From: Gallionella sp.
GTDB taxonomy: Bacteria; Pseudomonadota; Gammaproteobacteria; Burkholderiales; Gallionellaceae
Assembly: GCA_030690245.1 (NCBI GenBank)
Contig: JAUYGW010000295.1
Span: 1 to 14,949, forward strand
Length of the DNA stretch: 14,949 bases
Reading direction: 5' to 3'
The position numbers and the translations under genes are program-made. Positions 7,275 through 14,949 of the stretch are shown piece by piece (position 1 is the stretch's first letter; each line of letters starts with the position of its first letter). A model generated the notes under the pieces. The model was not told where the DNA came from and did no database searches. It worked only from the letters and a program-made list of their open reading frames with translations.

Positions 7275-7706
7275 TCAAGCAGCCTGCATGCGGTCGAAGA
7301 GAGTTTCCCGTTCCTTTGCCAGAATCTGGTCGGCGATGGGATAGAGGATATTCTCTTCCTTGTTGTTGTGCTGCTGCATCACCATCAGCAGGGTTTCGGA
7401 AAGGCCGCCGTATTCCTGCTCATCTTTTTGCGCGACTGCAGCCGCCATTTGTTCGAGGAGGCCTCTTATCTGCGTGTGTTCCATGCGCATGATATGCACC
7501 GGGCCGGAAGGGCCGCCGGCGGACACCAGCGCGGGAAAGAGCACTTCTTCTTCCATGCGGAAATGCCGCGCCATGTCATCGTTAAAGGTCTTGAAAGCGG
7601 TTTCAGCCTCGCTCCAGTTGCCTTCGAGGGCGGCTTGCTCGGCAACGGCGAATTCATTGTCACAGGCTTTATGGTCGGCGGTCATATGTTCTGCAATGGT
7701 ATGCAT
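7275..7706 (-). CDS. Hemerythrin domain protein
   Basis: The 143-aa cytoplasmic protein has a complete hemerythrin ligand set: His12 (TADHKACD), His48 and Glu52 (ARHFRMEEEVLFP), His77 (MEHTQIR), His113 and Glu117 (QQHNNKEENILYP). It is a compact single domain, probably binding a di-iron centre and sensing or buffering O2 or NO. AAGGA (in CTAAGGATACTGACATG) is a reasonable ribosome site. It is the first gene of a pair with DUF2249, whose start lies at or within 6 bp of its stop. A good sigma-70 promoter lies about 90 bp upstream. It differs from the longer hemerythrin at 4633-5187 and is closer to the stand-alone type linked to DUF2249. Confidence 0.92.
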   Translation of the reverse strand: MHTIAEHMTADHKACDNEFAVAEQAALEGNWSEAETAFKTFNDDMARHFRMEEEVLFPALVSAGGPSGPVHIMRMEHTQIRGLLEQMAAAVAQKDEQEYGGLSETLLMVMQQHNNKEENILYPIADQILAKERETLFDRMQAA

Positions 7707-7792
7707 GTCAGTATCCTTAGATAAATGGCGCGGTTGGCATATCCGCTCTTCAATCGATTTATGATAATAAAAGTTGAGTATTACTGTCGCCT

Positions 7793-7820
7793 ATTATATC
7801 AATAAAATATGCGCTGTCGA
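7793..7820 (-). promoter_or_regulatory. Sigma-70 promoter for the hemerythrin-DUF2249 pair
   Basis: Read on the minus strand: a -35 box TCGACA (7815-7820; one mismatch to TTGACA), a 16-bp AT-rich spacer, and a perfect -10 box TATAAT (7793-7798). Transcription would start near 7786, leaving a leader of about 80 bases before the hemerythrin ATG at 7706. An AATCGATT palindrome at 7752-7759 lies in the leader. No convincing FNR, NorR or NsrR site was found here. Confidence 0.6.
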
Positions 7821-7828
7821 CGCATGAT

Positions 7829-9133
7829 TCATGCTGAAATCAGGCTGGCGCAGTGCAACCCGCTCAGCACCGCGCCTTCCAGCGTGGCGGGGTAAGCGCC
7901 GGCGGTGTAGTCGCCCGCCAGCAGCAGGCCGGGCAGGTCGGTCTGTTGTGAAGGTCGTTGCAGGTTGGGCGCGCAGCAGAAGGTGGCGCGTTTCTCGGCG
8001 ATGACCTTGAACCATTCCGGCACTTCGGCGATGCCGAATTCTTCGCGCAGCTCCGCGATCACTCTCTGCGCCAGCTGTTCCTGGGGCAATTCCTGATGGA
8101 TGCCTTCCGCGCTGATGACGGCGGCGAGCAGGCCGTGCTGCCCGGCGATTTGTCCCTTGTCGAACAGCCATTGGCTGAAGCGCCGGTGCAGGCCGAGCAT
8201 CGGATGCGGCAAGTGCACATGGGCGGGATAGCGCAGGTACACGGTGTAGATCGGCTGATGCTCCAAACTGTCGATTTGTGCAACGGTGTTTTCGAGCAAT
8301 GAGATGGGGCGCAGCAGTTTTGCCGTAACTGTCGGCGGTGCGGAGCAGATGACATGGCTGAACCGTTCTGTCCTCCTTCGACCAGGCTCAGGACAGGCTT
8401 GCGCGGTGACGAGCTCGATGCCGTGATCCTTGGGAATGATTGCTTCCACGCCGCAGGAGGTGAACACCATGCCGCCGCGTTGCTCGATATAGTTTGCGGC
8501 GCGCTGCGGGAACAGCGCGGTGAAGTCCACGCGCGGCAGCAGCATGTCGCTGTCGCTGCGTTTCTGGTTCAGCGCGTCGCGCAGCACATTGAGCAGCACC
8601 TGAGCGGAGGCCTTGAGGATCGGCGTGTTCAGCGCGGCGATGCACAGCGGTTCCCAGAGCTTTTGCGCCAGCTCGGCATCCTGGCCGTGCTGCACGAGCA
8701 GCTCGGCGACCGTCATGTCGCGGGGCAGGTAGAAATTCATGCGGCGCAGCGCGAGCATGAAGCGCGCGGCCTTCATCCGTTCGCCGAACGAGATGCCTTG
8801 CGCGTTGAGTAGTGCCACCAGCAGGTGCAGCGGCGCGGGCAGGCGCGGCGCCCGGAGCGAGAATTCGCCATGCAGATCGAGTTGCAGCGGCAGGCGCAAA
8901 AAGTCCTGTTCGAGGTTGCCGCCGACCTGCTTGATCAGGCGCAGGGTCTGGCGGTAGCAGCCGAGCAGCAGATGCTGGCCGTTGTCCAGTTGGGTGTCGT
9001 TGTGCATCACGCCGCGCGCGCGCCCGCCAAGCTGCCTGGCGCTCTCGAACAAGGTGACGGGAATACCGCGCTCCGCCAGCGCGACTGCTGCCGCCATGCC
9101 GGCATAGCCGCCGCCGATGATTCCAACAACCAA
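7829..9133 (-). CDS. hpnE: Hydroxysqualene dehydroxylase HpnE
   Basis: This FAD-dependent amine-oxidase-family enzyme reduces hydroxysqualene to squalene, the last step of the HpnCDE route. The N-terminus shows the Rossmann motif VVGIIGGGYAGM followed by LFESARQLGGRARG; the C-terminal FAD motif GLLLAGDYTAGAYPATLEGAVLSG is intact. From the TTG at 9133 it is 434 aa, normal for the family. This TTG sits at the edge of palindromic element C, with GGAGG 10 bp and GGGAGGGG directly upstream. A GTG at 9235 would add 34 residues largely encoded by the repeat (PLHPPLSGGNTPPPLTRGG), unlike HpnE, so the shorter form is preferred, though the start is uncertain. An in-frame dispersed repeat adds about 10 residues (ACPEPGRRRT) mid-protein. 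It is the last gene of the dapE-prmB-hpnCDE run. Confidence 0.92.
   Translation of the reverse strand: MVVGIIGGGYAGMAAAVALAERGIPVTLFESARQLGGRARGVMHNDTQLDNGQHLLLGCYRQTLRLIKQVGGNLEQDFLRLPLQLDLHGEFSLRAPRLPAPLHLLVALLNAQGISFGERMKAARFMLALRRMNFYLPRDMTVAELLVQHGQDAELAQKLWEPLCIAALNTPILKASAQVLLNVLRDALNQKRSDSDMLLPRVDFTALFPQRAANYIEQRGGMVFTSCGVEAIIPKDHGIELVTAQACPEPGRRRTERFSHVICSAPPTVTAKLLRPISLLENTVAQIDSLEHQPIYTVYLRYPAHVHLPHPMLGLHRRFSQWLFDKGQIAGQHGLLAAVISAEGIHQELPQEQLAQRVIAELREEFGIAEVPEWFKVIAEKRATFCCAPNLQRPSQQTDLPGLLLAGDYTAGAYPATLEGAVLSGLHCASLISA
8374..8402. repeat. Dispersed short repeat inside hpnE
   Basis: On the minus strand this reads GCCTGTCCTGAGCCTGGTCG followed by AAGGA, a form of a repeat I know as scattered in many proteobacterial genomes (CCTGTCCTGAGC..GTCGAAGGA). 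It is translated in frame within hpnE as ACPEPGRRRT between a beta-strand-like segment (GIELVTAQ) and ERFSHVICSAPP. Confidence 0.7.
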
Positions 9134-9203
9134 CCCCTCCCGGCCTCCCCTTGTCAGGGGAGGAGGAGTGTTCCCCCCTGATAAGGGGGGATGGAGGGGG
9201 GTT
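9132..9203. repeat. Palindromic element C, copy 1 (hpnD-hpnE junction)
   Basis: Edges AACCCCTCC and GGAGGGGGGTT are inverted. The left inner arm CCTCCCCTTGTCAGGGGAGG (9144-9163) is identical to copy 2; the right inner arm (9173-9190) has drifted to CCCCCCTGATAAGGGGGG. The element overlaps the last bases of the hpnD stop codon and supplies the probable TTG start of hpnE. Confidence 0.85.
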
Positions 9204-10035
9204 AGTTTCTGAGCCAAGTCCTGAAGGCCAGCCACAGTTTGCGCAACGGGGTGAGCGAGACGCGCTCTTTCAGCACATGGCAGCCGCTGGCGACCACCTC
9301 ATCCAGCGTGGTGCGGTAGATTGCCGCCATGATCAGGCCGGTGCGCTGCGCCTTGCGGTCCGCAGCGGGGAGATGGTCGAGCGCCTGCCGGTAGTAGCGT
9401 TGCGCGCGCTCGACTTGGAACGCCATCAGCTTGTGGAAGTTTTCCGTTTCGTGCGCGTTGAGGATGTCCGCCGCCGTGACGCCGAACTGCCGCATCTCGT
9501 CCATCGGCAGATAGATGCGGTTGCGCCGCGCGTCCTCGCCGACATCGCGGATGATGTTGGTGAGCTGGAAGGCGATGCCGAGGTCGTGCGCATATTTCAA
9601 TGTTTGGCGGTCGCTGTAGCCGAAGATTTCCACCGACAGCAGCCCGACCACCGACGCGACGCGGTAGCAATACAGTTGCAGCGATTTGAAATCCGGGTAG
9701 CGCGGCAGGTCGATATCCATCTCCATGCCGTCGATGATTTCCAGCAGGTGTTCCTGCGCGAGGTTGAATTGTTTCACCACCGGAACCAGCGCCTGCGCGA
9801 CCGGATGCTGCGGGCGGCCAGAGTAGATTTCAGCGACCTGCCCGCGCCACCAGCTGAGCGTGGTGCGCGCCACGTTGGCGTCGGTGCATTCGTCCACCAC
9901 ATCGTCCACTTCGCGGCAGAAGGCATACAGCGCGGTGATGGCGCGGCGCTTGTCCGGCGGCAGGAACAGGAAGCTGTAATAGAAGCTGGAGCCGCTTTTT
10001 GCGGTTTTGTCCTGGCAATATTGGTCTGGAGTCAT
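9202..10035 (-). CDS. hpnD: Presqualene diphosphate synthase HpnD
   Basis: The 277-aa cytoplasmic or membrane-associated prenyl-condensing enzyme joins two farnesyl diphosphates into presqualene diphosphate. Both Asp-rich motifs are intact: DDVVD at residues 44-48 and DVGED at 164-168 (FQLTNIIRDVGED). The N-terminus MTPDQYCQDKTAKSGSSFYY and the SFLFLPPDKRRAI, ALYAFCREVDD and RIYLPMDEMRQFGV segments are typical of HpnD. The ATG at 10035 fits the family start; a TTG at 10047 would add four residues. Only a weak ribosome site is visible. The stop TAA is shared with the edge of palindromic element C copy 1. A second copy of that element sits between this gene and hpnC upstream. Confidence 0.95.
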   Translation of the reverse strand: MTPDQYCQDKTAKSGSSFYYSFLFLPPDKRRAITALYAFCREVDDVVDECTDANVARTTLSWWRGQVAEIYSGRPQHPVAQALVPVVKQFNLAQEHLLEIIDGMEMDIDLPRYPDFKSLQLYCYRVASVVGLLSVEIFGYSDRQTLKYAHDLGIAFQLTNIIRDVGEDARRNRIYLPMDEMRQFGVTAADILNAHETENFHKLMAFQVERAQRYYRQALDHLPAADRKAQRTGLIMAAIYRTTLDEVVASGCHVLKERVSLTPLRKLWLAFRTWLRN

Positions 10036-10065
10036 TGCAGTTTTCAAATAAATTCGAAGTGCTTA

Positions 10066-10140
10066 AACCCCTCCCGGCCTCCCCTTGTCAGGGGAGGAGC
10101 TCACGTGGCCTCCCCTGACAAGGGGAGGTTTGGAGGGGTT
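10066..10140. repeat. Palindromic element C, copy 2 (hpnC-hpnD junction)
   Basis: Edges AACCCCTCC (10066-10074) and GGAGGGGTT (10132-10140) are inverted. The inner arms 10078-10097 and 10109-10128 are perfect 20-bp inverted repeats, CCTCCCCTTGTCAGGGGAGG, each nearly self-palindromic. The element lies just after the hpnC stop and ends about 30 bp before the hpnD ATG, so its hairpin would be inside the hpn message. Confidence 0.88.
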
Positions 10141-10144
10141 AGGG

Positions 10145-10957
10145 TTAAAAAGGTGCGCTCTTGGCCAGCATGATAACCCAGTCCAATGGGCGCAATACCG
10201 GGCGCTTGTTGAACATGTCGTAGTCAGCGGCTTCCAGCTTGTCGAGGATGCGCAACCCGCCCGCAATGATCATGCGCATTTCCAGCCCGATGCGTCCGGT
10301 GAGGATGCTGCCGAGCGGCGCGCCCGAGAGCATCATGGCGCGGGCGCGCTCCACCTGGAATTGCATCAGCCTGCGCCATGCGTTGTCGGCGCTGCCCTGC
10401 GCGATCTGTTCTTCGCTCACACCGTATTGCGCCAGATCATCCAGCGGCAGATAGATGCGCCCGATGGCGTAGTCCTTCGCGACATCCTGCCAGAAATTGA
10501 TCAGCTGCAGACTGGTACAGATGGCATCCGAGTACGCGATGTTGACCGGCGTGGCCTCTTCGTAGAGATGCAGCAGCAGCGTGCCGACCGGATTGGCGGA
10601 ACGGCGGCAGTAGTCGAGCAGCCCGTCCAAGTCCGCGTAGCGCTTCTGCACCACATCCTGCGAGAAGGCATCGAGCAAATCGTAAAGCGGCTGCATCGGC
10701 AGCGCGTGCTGCCGGATCTCGGCGGCAAGGTTGTGGAACAGCGGCGTGAGCGGCGTTTCATTTCTATCAATGCGCGCCAGTTCGGCGCGAAAGGCGTCGA
10801 GCTGGCGGAGCCGCTCTTCATCGGGCAGGTCGCCTTCGTCGGCGATGTCGTCCGCCGCGCGCGCAAAATGATAAATCGCCGCCACCGGCTTGCGCAGCCG
10901 CTTGGGCATCAGAACCGAGGCGACCGGAAAATTTTCGTAGTGCTCGACCGACGACAT
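10145..10957 (-). CDS. hpnC: Hydroxysqualene synthase HpnC
   Basis: The 270-aa squalene/phytoene-synthase-fold enzyme converts presqualene diphosphate to hydroxysqualene, the middle step of the HpnD-HpnC-HpnE route. Asp motifs are DDIAD at residues 36-40 (FARAADDIADEGD) and DVAKD at 158-162 (QLINFWQDVAKD). The start MSSVEHYENFPVASVLMPKRL is typical of HpnC (HYENFPVAS). The ATG overlaps the prmB stop by one base (TGATG), implying coupled translation. It is related to hpnD but clearly a separate family member rather than a recent duplicate. No squalene-hopene cyclase gene is in the window, so the end product (hopanoid or other) cannot be confirmed here. Confidence 0.95.
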   Translation of the reverse strand: MSSVEHYENFPVASVLMPKRLRKPVAAIYHFARAADDIADEGDLPDEERLRQLDAFRAELARIDRNETPLTPLFHNLAAEIRQHALPMQPLYDLLDAFSQDVVQKRYADLDGLLDYCRRSANPVGTLLLHLYEEATPVNIAYSDAICTSLQLINFWQDVAKDYAIGRIYLPLDDLAQYGVSEEQIAQGSADNAWRRLMQFQVERARAMMLSGAPLGSILTGRIGLEMRMIIAGGLRILDKLEAADYDMFNKRPVLRPLDWVIMLAKSAPF

Positions 10958-11858
10958 CAGAGCAGGTCGTTGCGGTGCAGCATGAACACGAACTGGTCGC
11001 CCGCGCTGACCTCCAGCCAGGTGAACGGCAGGGACGGGTAGGCGGCTTCCAGCACTTCGCGGTTATGGCCGATCTCGACGACCAGCACGCCGTTTTCGGT
11101 GAGGTGCTGCGCGGCGTGTTTGAGGATGATATGCGTCGCATCCAGCCCGTCATGGCCGCTGCCGAGCGCCAGCTTCGGCTCGTGCAGGTATTCCTGCGGC
11201 AGCGCGGCGACCGACGCGGCATCCACGTAGGGCGGGTTGCTGATGATCAGGTCGTATTGCCTGCCACCCAGCTTGGCGAACAAATCGGATTCGATCAGGT
11301 GCACGCGGTCTTGCAGGCCGTAGTCGGCGACGTTGCGTTTGGCGACGGACAGCGCATCCGGCGACAGGTCCACCGCATCCACGCTGGCATAAGGAAAGGC
11401 GTGCGCGGCGAGGATGGCGAGGCAGCCGCTGCCGGTGCACAAGTCCAGCACGCTGCCGATTTCTTCCGGTTCGGCAATCCACGGTGCGAGCTGTTCGAGC
11501 AGCAATTCGGCGATGAACGAGCGCGGCACGATGACGCGTTCATCCACGTAAAAACTGAAATCACCGAGAAATGCCTCGTGCGTCAGGTAGGCCGCCGGAA
11601 CACGCTGCTCGACACGCTGCTGGATGATGTTCAATACTTCGGCGCGTTCCATGTCGGTCAGGCGCGCATCGAGAAACGGGTCGAGCCGGTCCGGCGGCAG
11701 GTTCAGCGTGTGTAGGATCAGGTAGGCGGCCTCGTCGTAGGCATTGCTGCTGCCGTGCCCGAAAAACAGCTTGGCTTGGTTGAAGCGGCTCACCGCAAAG
11801 CGCAGCCAGTCGCGCACGGTGTAAAGATTGTGGGTTGCGCCGGAAAAATAGTCGCTCA

Positions 11859-11859
<1 letters not shown>
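10957..11859 (-). CDS. prmB: Ribosomal protein L3 N5-glutamine methyltransferase PrmB
   Basis: The 300-aa class I SAM-dependent methyltransferase of the HemK/PrmA-C family methylates a glutamine of ribosomal protein L3. The SAM site is VLDLCTGSGCLAIL (about 137-150) with the acidic DAVDLS strand end. The catalytic NPPY motif is at 208-211 (LIISNPPYVDAASVAALPQEY). The N-terminal helical domain with LPPDRLDPFLDARL and the AYLTHEAFLGDFSFYVDERVIVPRS segment distinguishes PrmB from PrmC. ATG 11859 is chosen over an upstream in-frame start at 11898 (which would add Arg-rich residues from the previous gene) because GGAGG lies 6 bp upstream. That ATG overlaps the upstream stop (TGATG). Confidence 0.95.
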
Positions 11860-13204
<1,345 letters not shown>

Positions 13205-13227
13205 TCATGGTTTGCTAAAAATCGTAA

Positions 13228-13383
13228 TTAGCCACGGATGTACACGGATGTACACGGATGTACACGGATTATCACTGATAAAACAGAAAGTCATGATAAA
13301 TCCTTGACTCGTTCGAATGGTGTCTGGCACAGGATAGTCAACCCATTGATAATCCGTGTTCATCTGTGTTTATCCGTGGCTAA
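13228..13383. repeat. Palindromic repeat element A, copy 2
   Basis: A 156-bp element with inverted ends TTAGCCACGGAT and ATCCGTGGCTAA. The left arm is extended as a 10-bp tandem: GCCACGGATG, then TACACGGATG twice and TACACGGATT (13231-13270). The right arm reads AATCCGTGTTCATCTGTG and continues to the end. It is related to the reverse complement of copy 1 over both ends and part of the core. It occupies most of the gap between dapE (start 13189) and pilU (stop at 13400). Confidence 0.87.
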
Positions 13384-13399
13384 ACTGTTTTTTCCAGAT

Positions 13400-14569
13400 T
13401 TATTTGGGTTCATCCAGATTGAGCTTGATGCCGCTGAAATCGGACTGCGGTTTCGGGTTCTTCGGCGCCTCCTGATCGGGGTCAAACACCGGCACTTTCA
13501 TGGTGTTGGTACGCTCCGAGAAGTCGATCAGCGTGGACAGGTTGCTCGCCGAGTCGGCGTTGCGCATCGCTTCTTCCTTGGTGATCTGGCCGGTTTTGAA
13601 CAGCTTGTACAGCGCTTGCTCGAAGGTTTGCGAGCCGGCAGAAACGCTCTTTTCGATAGCATCGCGGATCTTGTCGATCTCGTCGTTCTTGATCAGGTCG
13701 GCGATCAGCGAAGTGTTCAGCAGGATTTCCACGGCGGGAATTTGCTTGCCTTGCACGTTGCGCACCAGGCGTTGCGAAACCACCGCACGCAGGCACATCG
13801 ACAGGTCGGACAATACGCTTTGTCGCGAGTCATAGGGAAAGAAATTTACGATCCGGTTAAGCGCGTGGTAGCTGTTGTTGGCGTGCAGCGTGGTCAGGCA
13901 CAGGTGGCCGGTCTGCGCGAAGATCAGCGCGTGTTTGAGGGTGTCGCGGTCGCGCACTTCGCCGATCATCAGCACGTCAGGCGCTTCGCGCATCCCGCTG
14001 GATAATGCATTCTCGTAGGTGAGGGTATCGGTGCCGATTTCGCGCTGGTTTACGATGGATTTGCCGTGCCCGAAGATGTATTCGACCGGGTCTTCGATGG
14101 TCAGAATATGGCCGCTCTTGGTGCTGTTGCGGTGCTCGATCATCGAGGCGAGCGTGGTGGATTTGCCGGAACCGGTCGCGCCGACCACCAGTACCAGGCC
14201 GCGCTTTTCCATGATCAGCTCTTTCAGCACGCTCGGCAGGTGCAGGTTTTCCACGTTGTCGATCTTGCCCTTGACATGGCGGATCACGATGGCGATATCG
14301 CCGCGCTGGCGGAAAATGTTGACGCGGAAGTTGCCGGTGCCATTGGCGCGGAACGAGAAGTTCATTTCCAGTTTGGCCTCGAACTCGGCAATCTGTTTCG
14401 GTGACATCATCTCGTAAGCGATGCGCTTGATGATCTCGTCATCCAGTATCTGCGCGTTGACCGGCATTGCGATGCCGTCGATCTTGATGTTGACCGGCGC
14501 GCCGGCCGAGAAGAAGAGGTCGGAAGCCTGTTTGTCGGCGGCGAGTTGCAGTAACGGGGTAACGATCAT
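13400..14569 (-). CDS. pilU: Type IV pilus retraction ATPase, PilT/PilU type
   Basis: The 389-aa cytoplasmic hexameric ATPase of the type IV pilus machine powers pilus retraction together with PilT. It shows Walker A GATGSGKST at 130-138, the Asp box IEDPVEY at 158-164, Walker B DVLMIGEVRD at 198-207, and the His box GHLCLTTLHANNS at 221-233. HLCLTTLHANN, followed by RIVNFFPYDSRQSVL, and the long C-terminal tail (about 40 residues past the core, ending NLDEPK) favour PilU over PilT. GAGGAG 6 bp upstream of the ATG is a strong ribosome site. No pilT or pilus assembly gene is nearby; it stands alone between dapD and dapE. A 25-bp-stem hairpin separates it from dapD. Confidence 0.93.
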   Translation of the reverse strand: MIVTPLLQLAADKQASDLFFSAGAPVNIKIDGIAMPVNAQILDDEIIKRIAYEMMSPKQIAEFEAKLEMNFSFRANGTGNFRVNIFRQRGDIAIVIRHVKGKIDNVENLHLPSVLKELIMEKRGLVLVVGATGSGKSTTLASMIEHRNSTKSGHILTIEDPVEYIFGHGKSIVNQREIGTDTLTYENALSSGMREAPDVLMIGEVRDRDTLKHALIFAQTGHLCLTTLHANNSYHALNRIVNFFPYDSRQSVLSDLSMCLRAVVSQRLVRNVQGKQIPAVEILLNTSLIADLIKNDEIDKIRDAIEKSVSAGSQTFEQALYKLFKTGQITKEEAMRNADSASNLSTLIDFSERTNTMKVPVFDPDQEAPKNPKPQSDFSGIKLNLDEPK

Positions 14570-14590
14570 GGAGTTCTCCTCGGTAACGGC

Positions 14591-14661
14591 GTAGGGGCGT
14601 ATGGCAATACGCCCTCGTCATTGCAATCACGACGCTAGGGCGTATTGCCATACGCCCCTAC
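14591..14661. repeat. Perfect hairpin repeat D between dapD and pilU
   Basis: Arms 14591-14615 and 14637-14661 are a perfect 25-bp inverted repeat (GTAGGGGCGTATGGCAATAC followed by GCCCT, and its complement) around a 21-base loop. Similar GTAGGGGCG...CGCCC repeats are known as dispersed elements. It begins 4 bases after the dapD stop, so in the transcript it would form a long 3' hairpin for dapD and could attenuate read-through into pilU. No T-run follows, so it is not a standard terminator. Confidence 0.88.
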
Positions 14662-14664
14662 AAC

Positions 14665-14949
14665 TCAAATGCCTCGCAGCAATTCGTTGATGCCCACCTT
14701 GGACAGGGTCTTGGCATCCACTTTCTTCACGATCACCGCGCAATACAGGTTATAGCTGCCGTCCGCGGAAGGCAGGCTGCCGCTGACCACCACCGATCCG
14801 GCCGGTACACGGCCGTAGCTGACCTCGCCGGTTTCGCGGTCGTAAATCTTGGTGCTCTGGCCGATGAACACGCCCATCGATACCACCGAGTTCTCCTCCA
14901 CGATCACGCCTTCGACGATCTCGGAACGCGCGCCGATGAAACAGTTGTC
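14665..14949 (-). CDS. dapD: Tetrahydrodipicolinate N-succinyltransferase, C-terminal fragment (cut by window edge)
   Basis: The final 94 residues of DapD are in the window; the N-terminal part lies beyond the right edge. The visible part begins [20 protein letters not shown] and continues with [37 protein letters not shown] and [28 protein letters not shown]. This is the left-handed beta-helix and C-terminal segment typical of the enzyme. DapD succinylates tetrahydrodipicolinate in the lysine/diaminopimelate pathway, two steps before DapE, which is encoded downstream at 12059-13189. The TGA stop is at 14665-14667. Confidence 0.95.
   Translation of the reverse strand, partial: DNCFIGARSEIVEGVIVEENSVVSMGVFIGQSTKIYDRETGEVSYGRVPAGSVVVSGSLPSADGSYNLYCAVIVKKVDAKTLSKVGINELLRGI

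Noticed and set aside
7707..7830. FNR/DNR (TTGAT-N4-ATCAA) or NorR site upstream of the hemerythrin
   Set aside because: Only isolated half-like pieces such as TTGAT near 7800 were seen; no complete inverted site.
7822..7834. GCATGATTCATGC as an hpnE terminator
   Set aside because: The stem is only 6 bp, overlaps the stop codon and has no T-run.
9151..10173. A 340-codon open frame on the plus strand across hpnD
   Set aside because: It is antisense to clear HpnD coding sequence, its ends consist of the C-type palindrome, and it has no family features.
13231..13270. Tandem repeat considered as a CRISPR-like array
   Set aside because: Units are 10 bp with no spacers; it is an expanded arm of element A.

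Overview
The window (about 15 kb, fairly GC-rich) reads as chromosomal DNA of a Gram-negative betaproteobacterium. The protein families and gene order (dapD, pilU, dapE, prmB, hpnCDE, NnrS, hemerythrins) would fit a Nitrosomonadales/Gallionellaceae-like organism; that placement is inference, not something proven here. No rRNA, tRNA, CRISPR array, phage or transposase gene was seen. Coding density is high and no gene-free stretch exceeds 300 bases. Both outer genes (trxB and dapD) are cut by the window edges.

Left part (1-2815): the start of trxB (minus); mltB, a soluble lytic transglycosylase (plus); an NlpC/P60 lipoprotein (minus) that converges on mltB with a 17-bp overlap; and a short secretin-like exported protein (plus). 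A 154-bp palindromic repeat element fills most of the divergent region between the last two.

Middle part (about 2900-7830): a nitric-oxide/oxygen/redox-flavoured block. On the plus strand are nnrS and a small two-helix membrane protein. On the minus strand is a tight trio (429-aa 12-helix membrane protein, SirB2-family protein, hemerythrin), preceded by a second hemerythrin overlapping a DUF2249 gene. A promoter with a perfect TATAAT lies upstream of the latter pair. A large inverted repeat separates the two minus-strand groups, which may once have been one operon.

Right part (7829-14949, all minus): dapE, a 67-aa Gly-rich membrane protein, prmB, hpnC, hpnD and hpnE are read in that order. 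The first four junctions overlap or nearly so (ATGA/TGATG). HpnC, HpnD and HpnE together make squalene from farnesyl diphosphate, the hopanoid precursor route. Upstream are pilU (type IV pilus retraction ATPase) and the 3' end of dapD; DapD and DapE are both lysine/diaminopimelate enzymes.

A striking secondary theme is the number of short palindromic repeats parked at gene borders. One 155-bp family is present twice in opposite orientation about 11.4 kb apart. There is a 123-bp nested hairpin, two copies of a C/G-rich palindrome immediately after the hpnC and hpnD stop codons (one probably supplies the hpnE start codon), a 25-bp-stem hairpin between dapD and pilU, and a common dispersed repeat sitting in frame inside hpnE.
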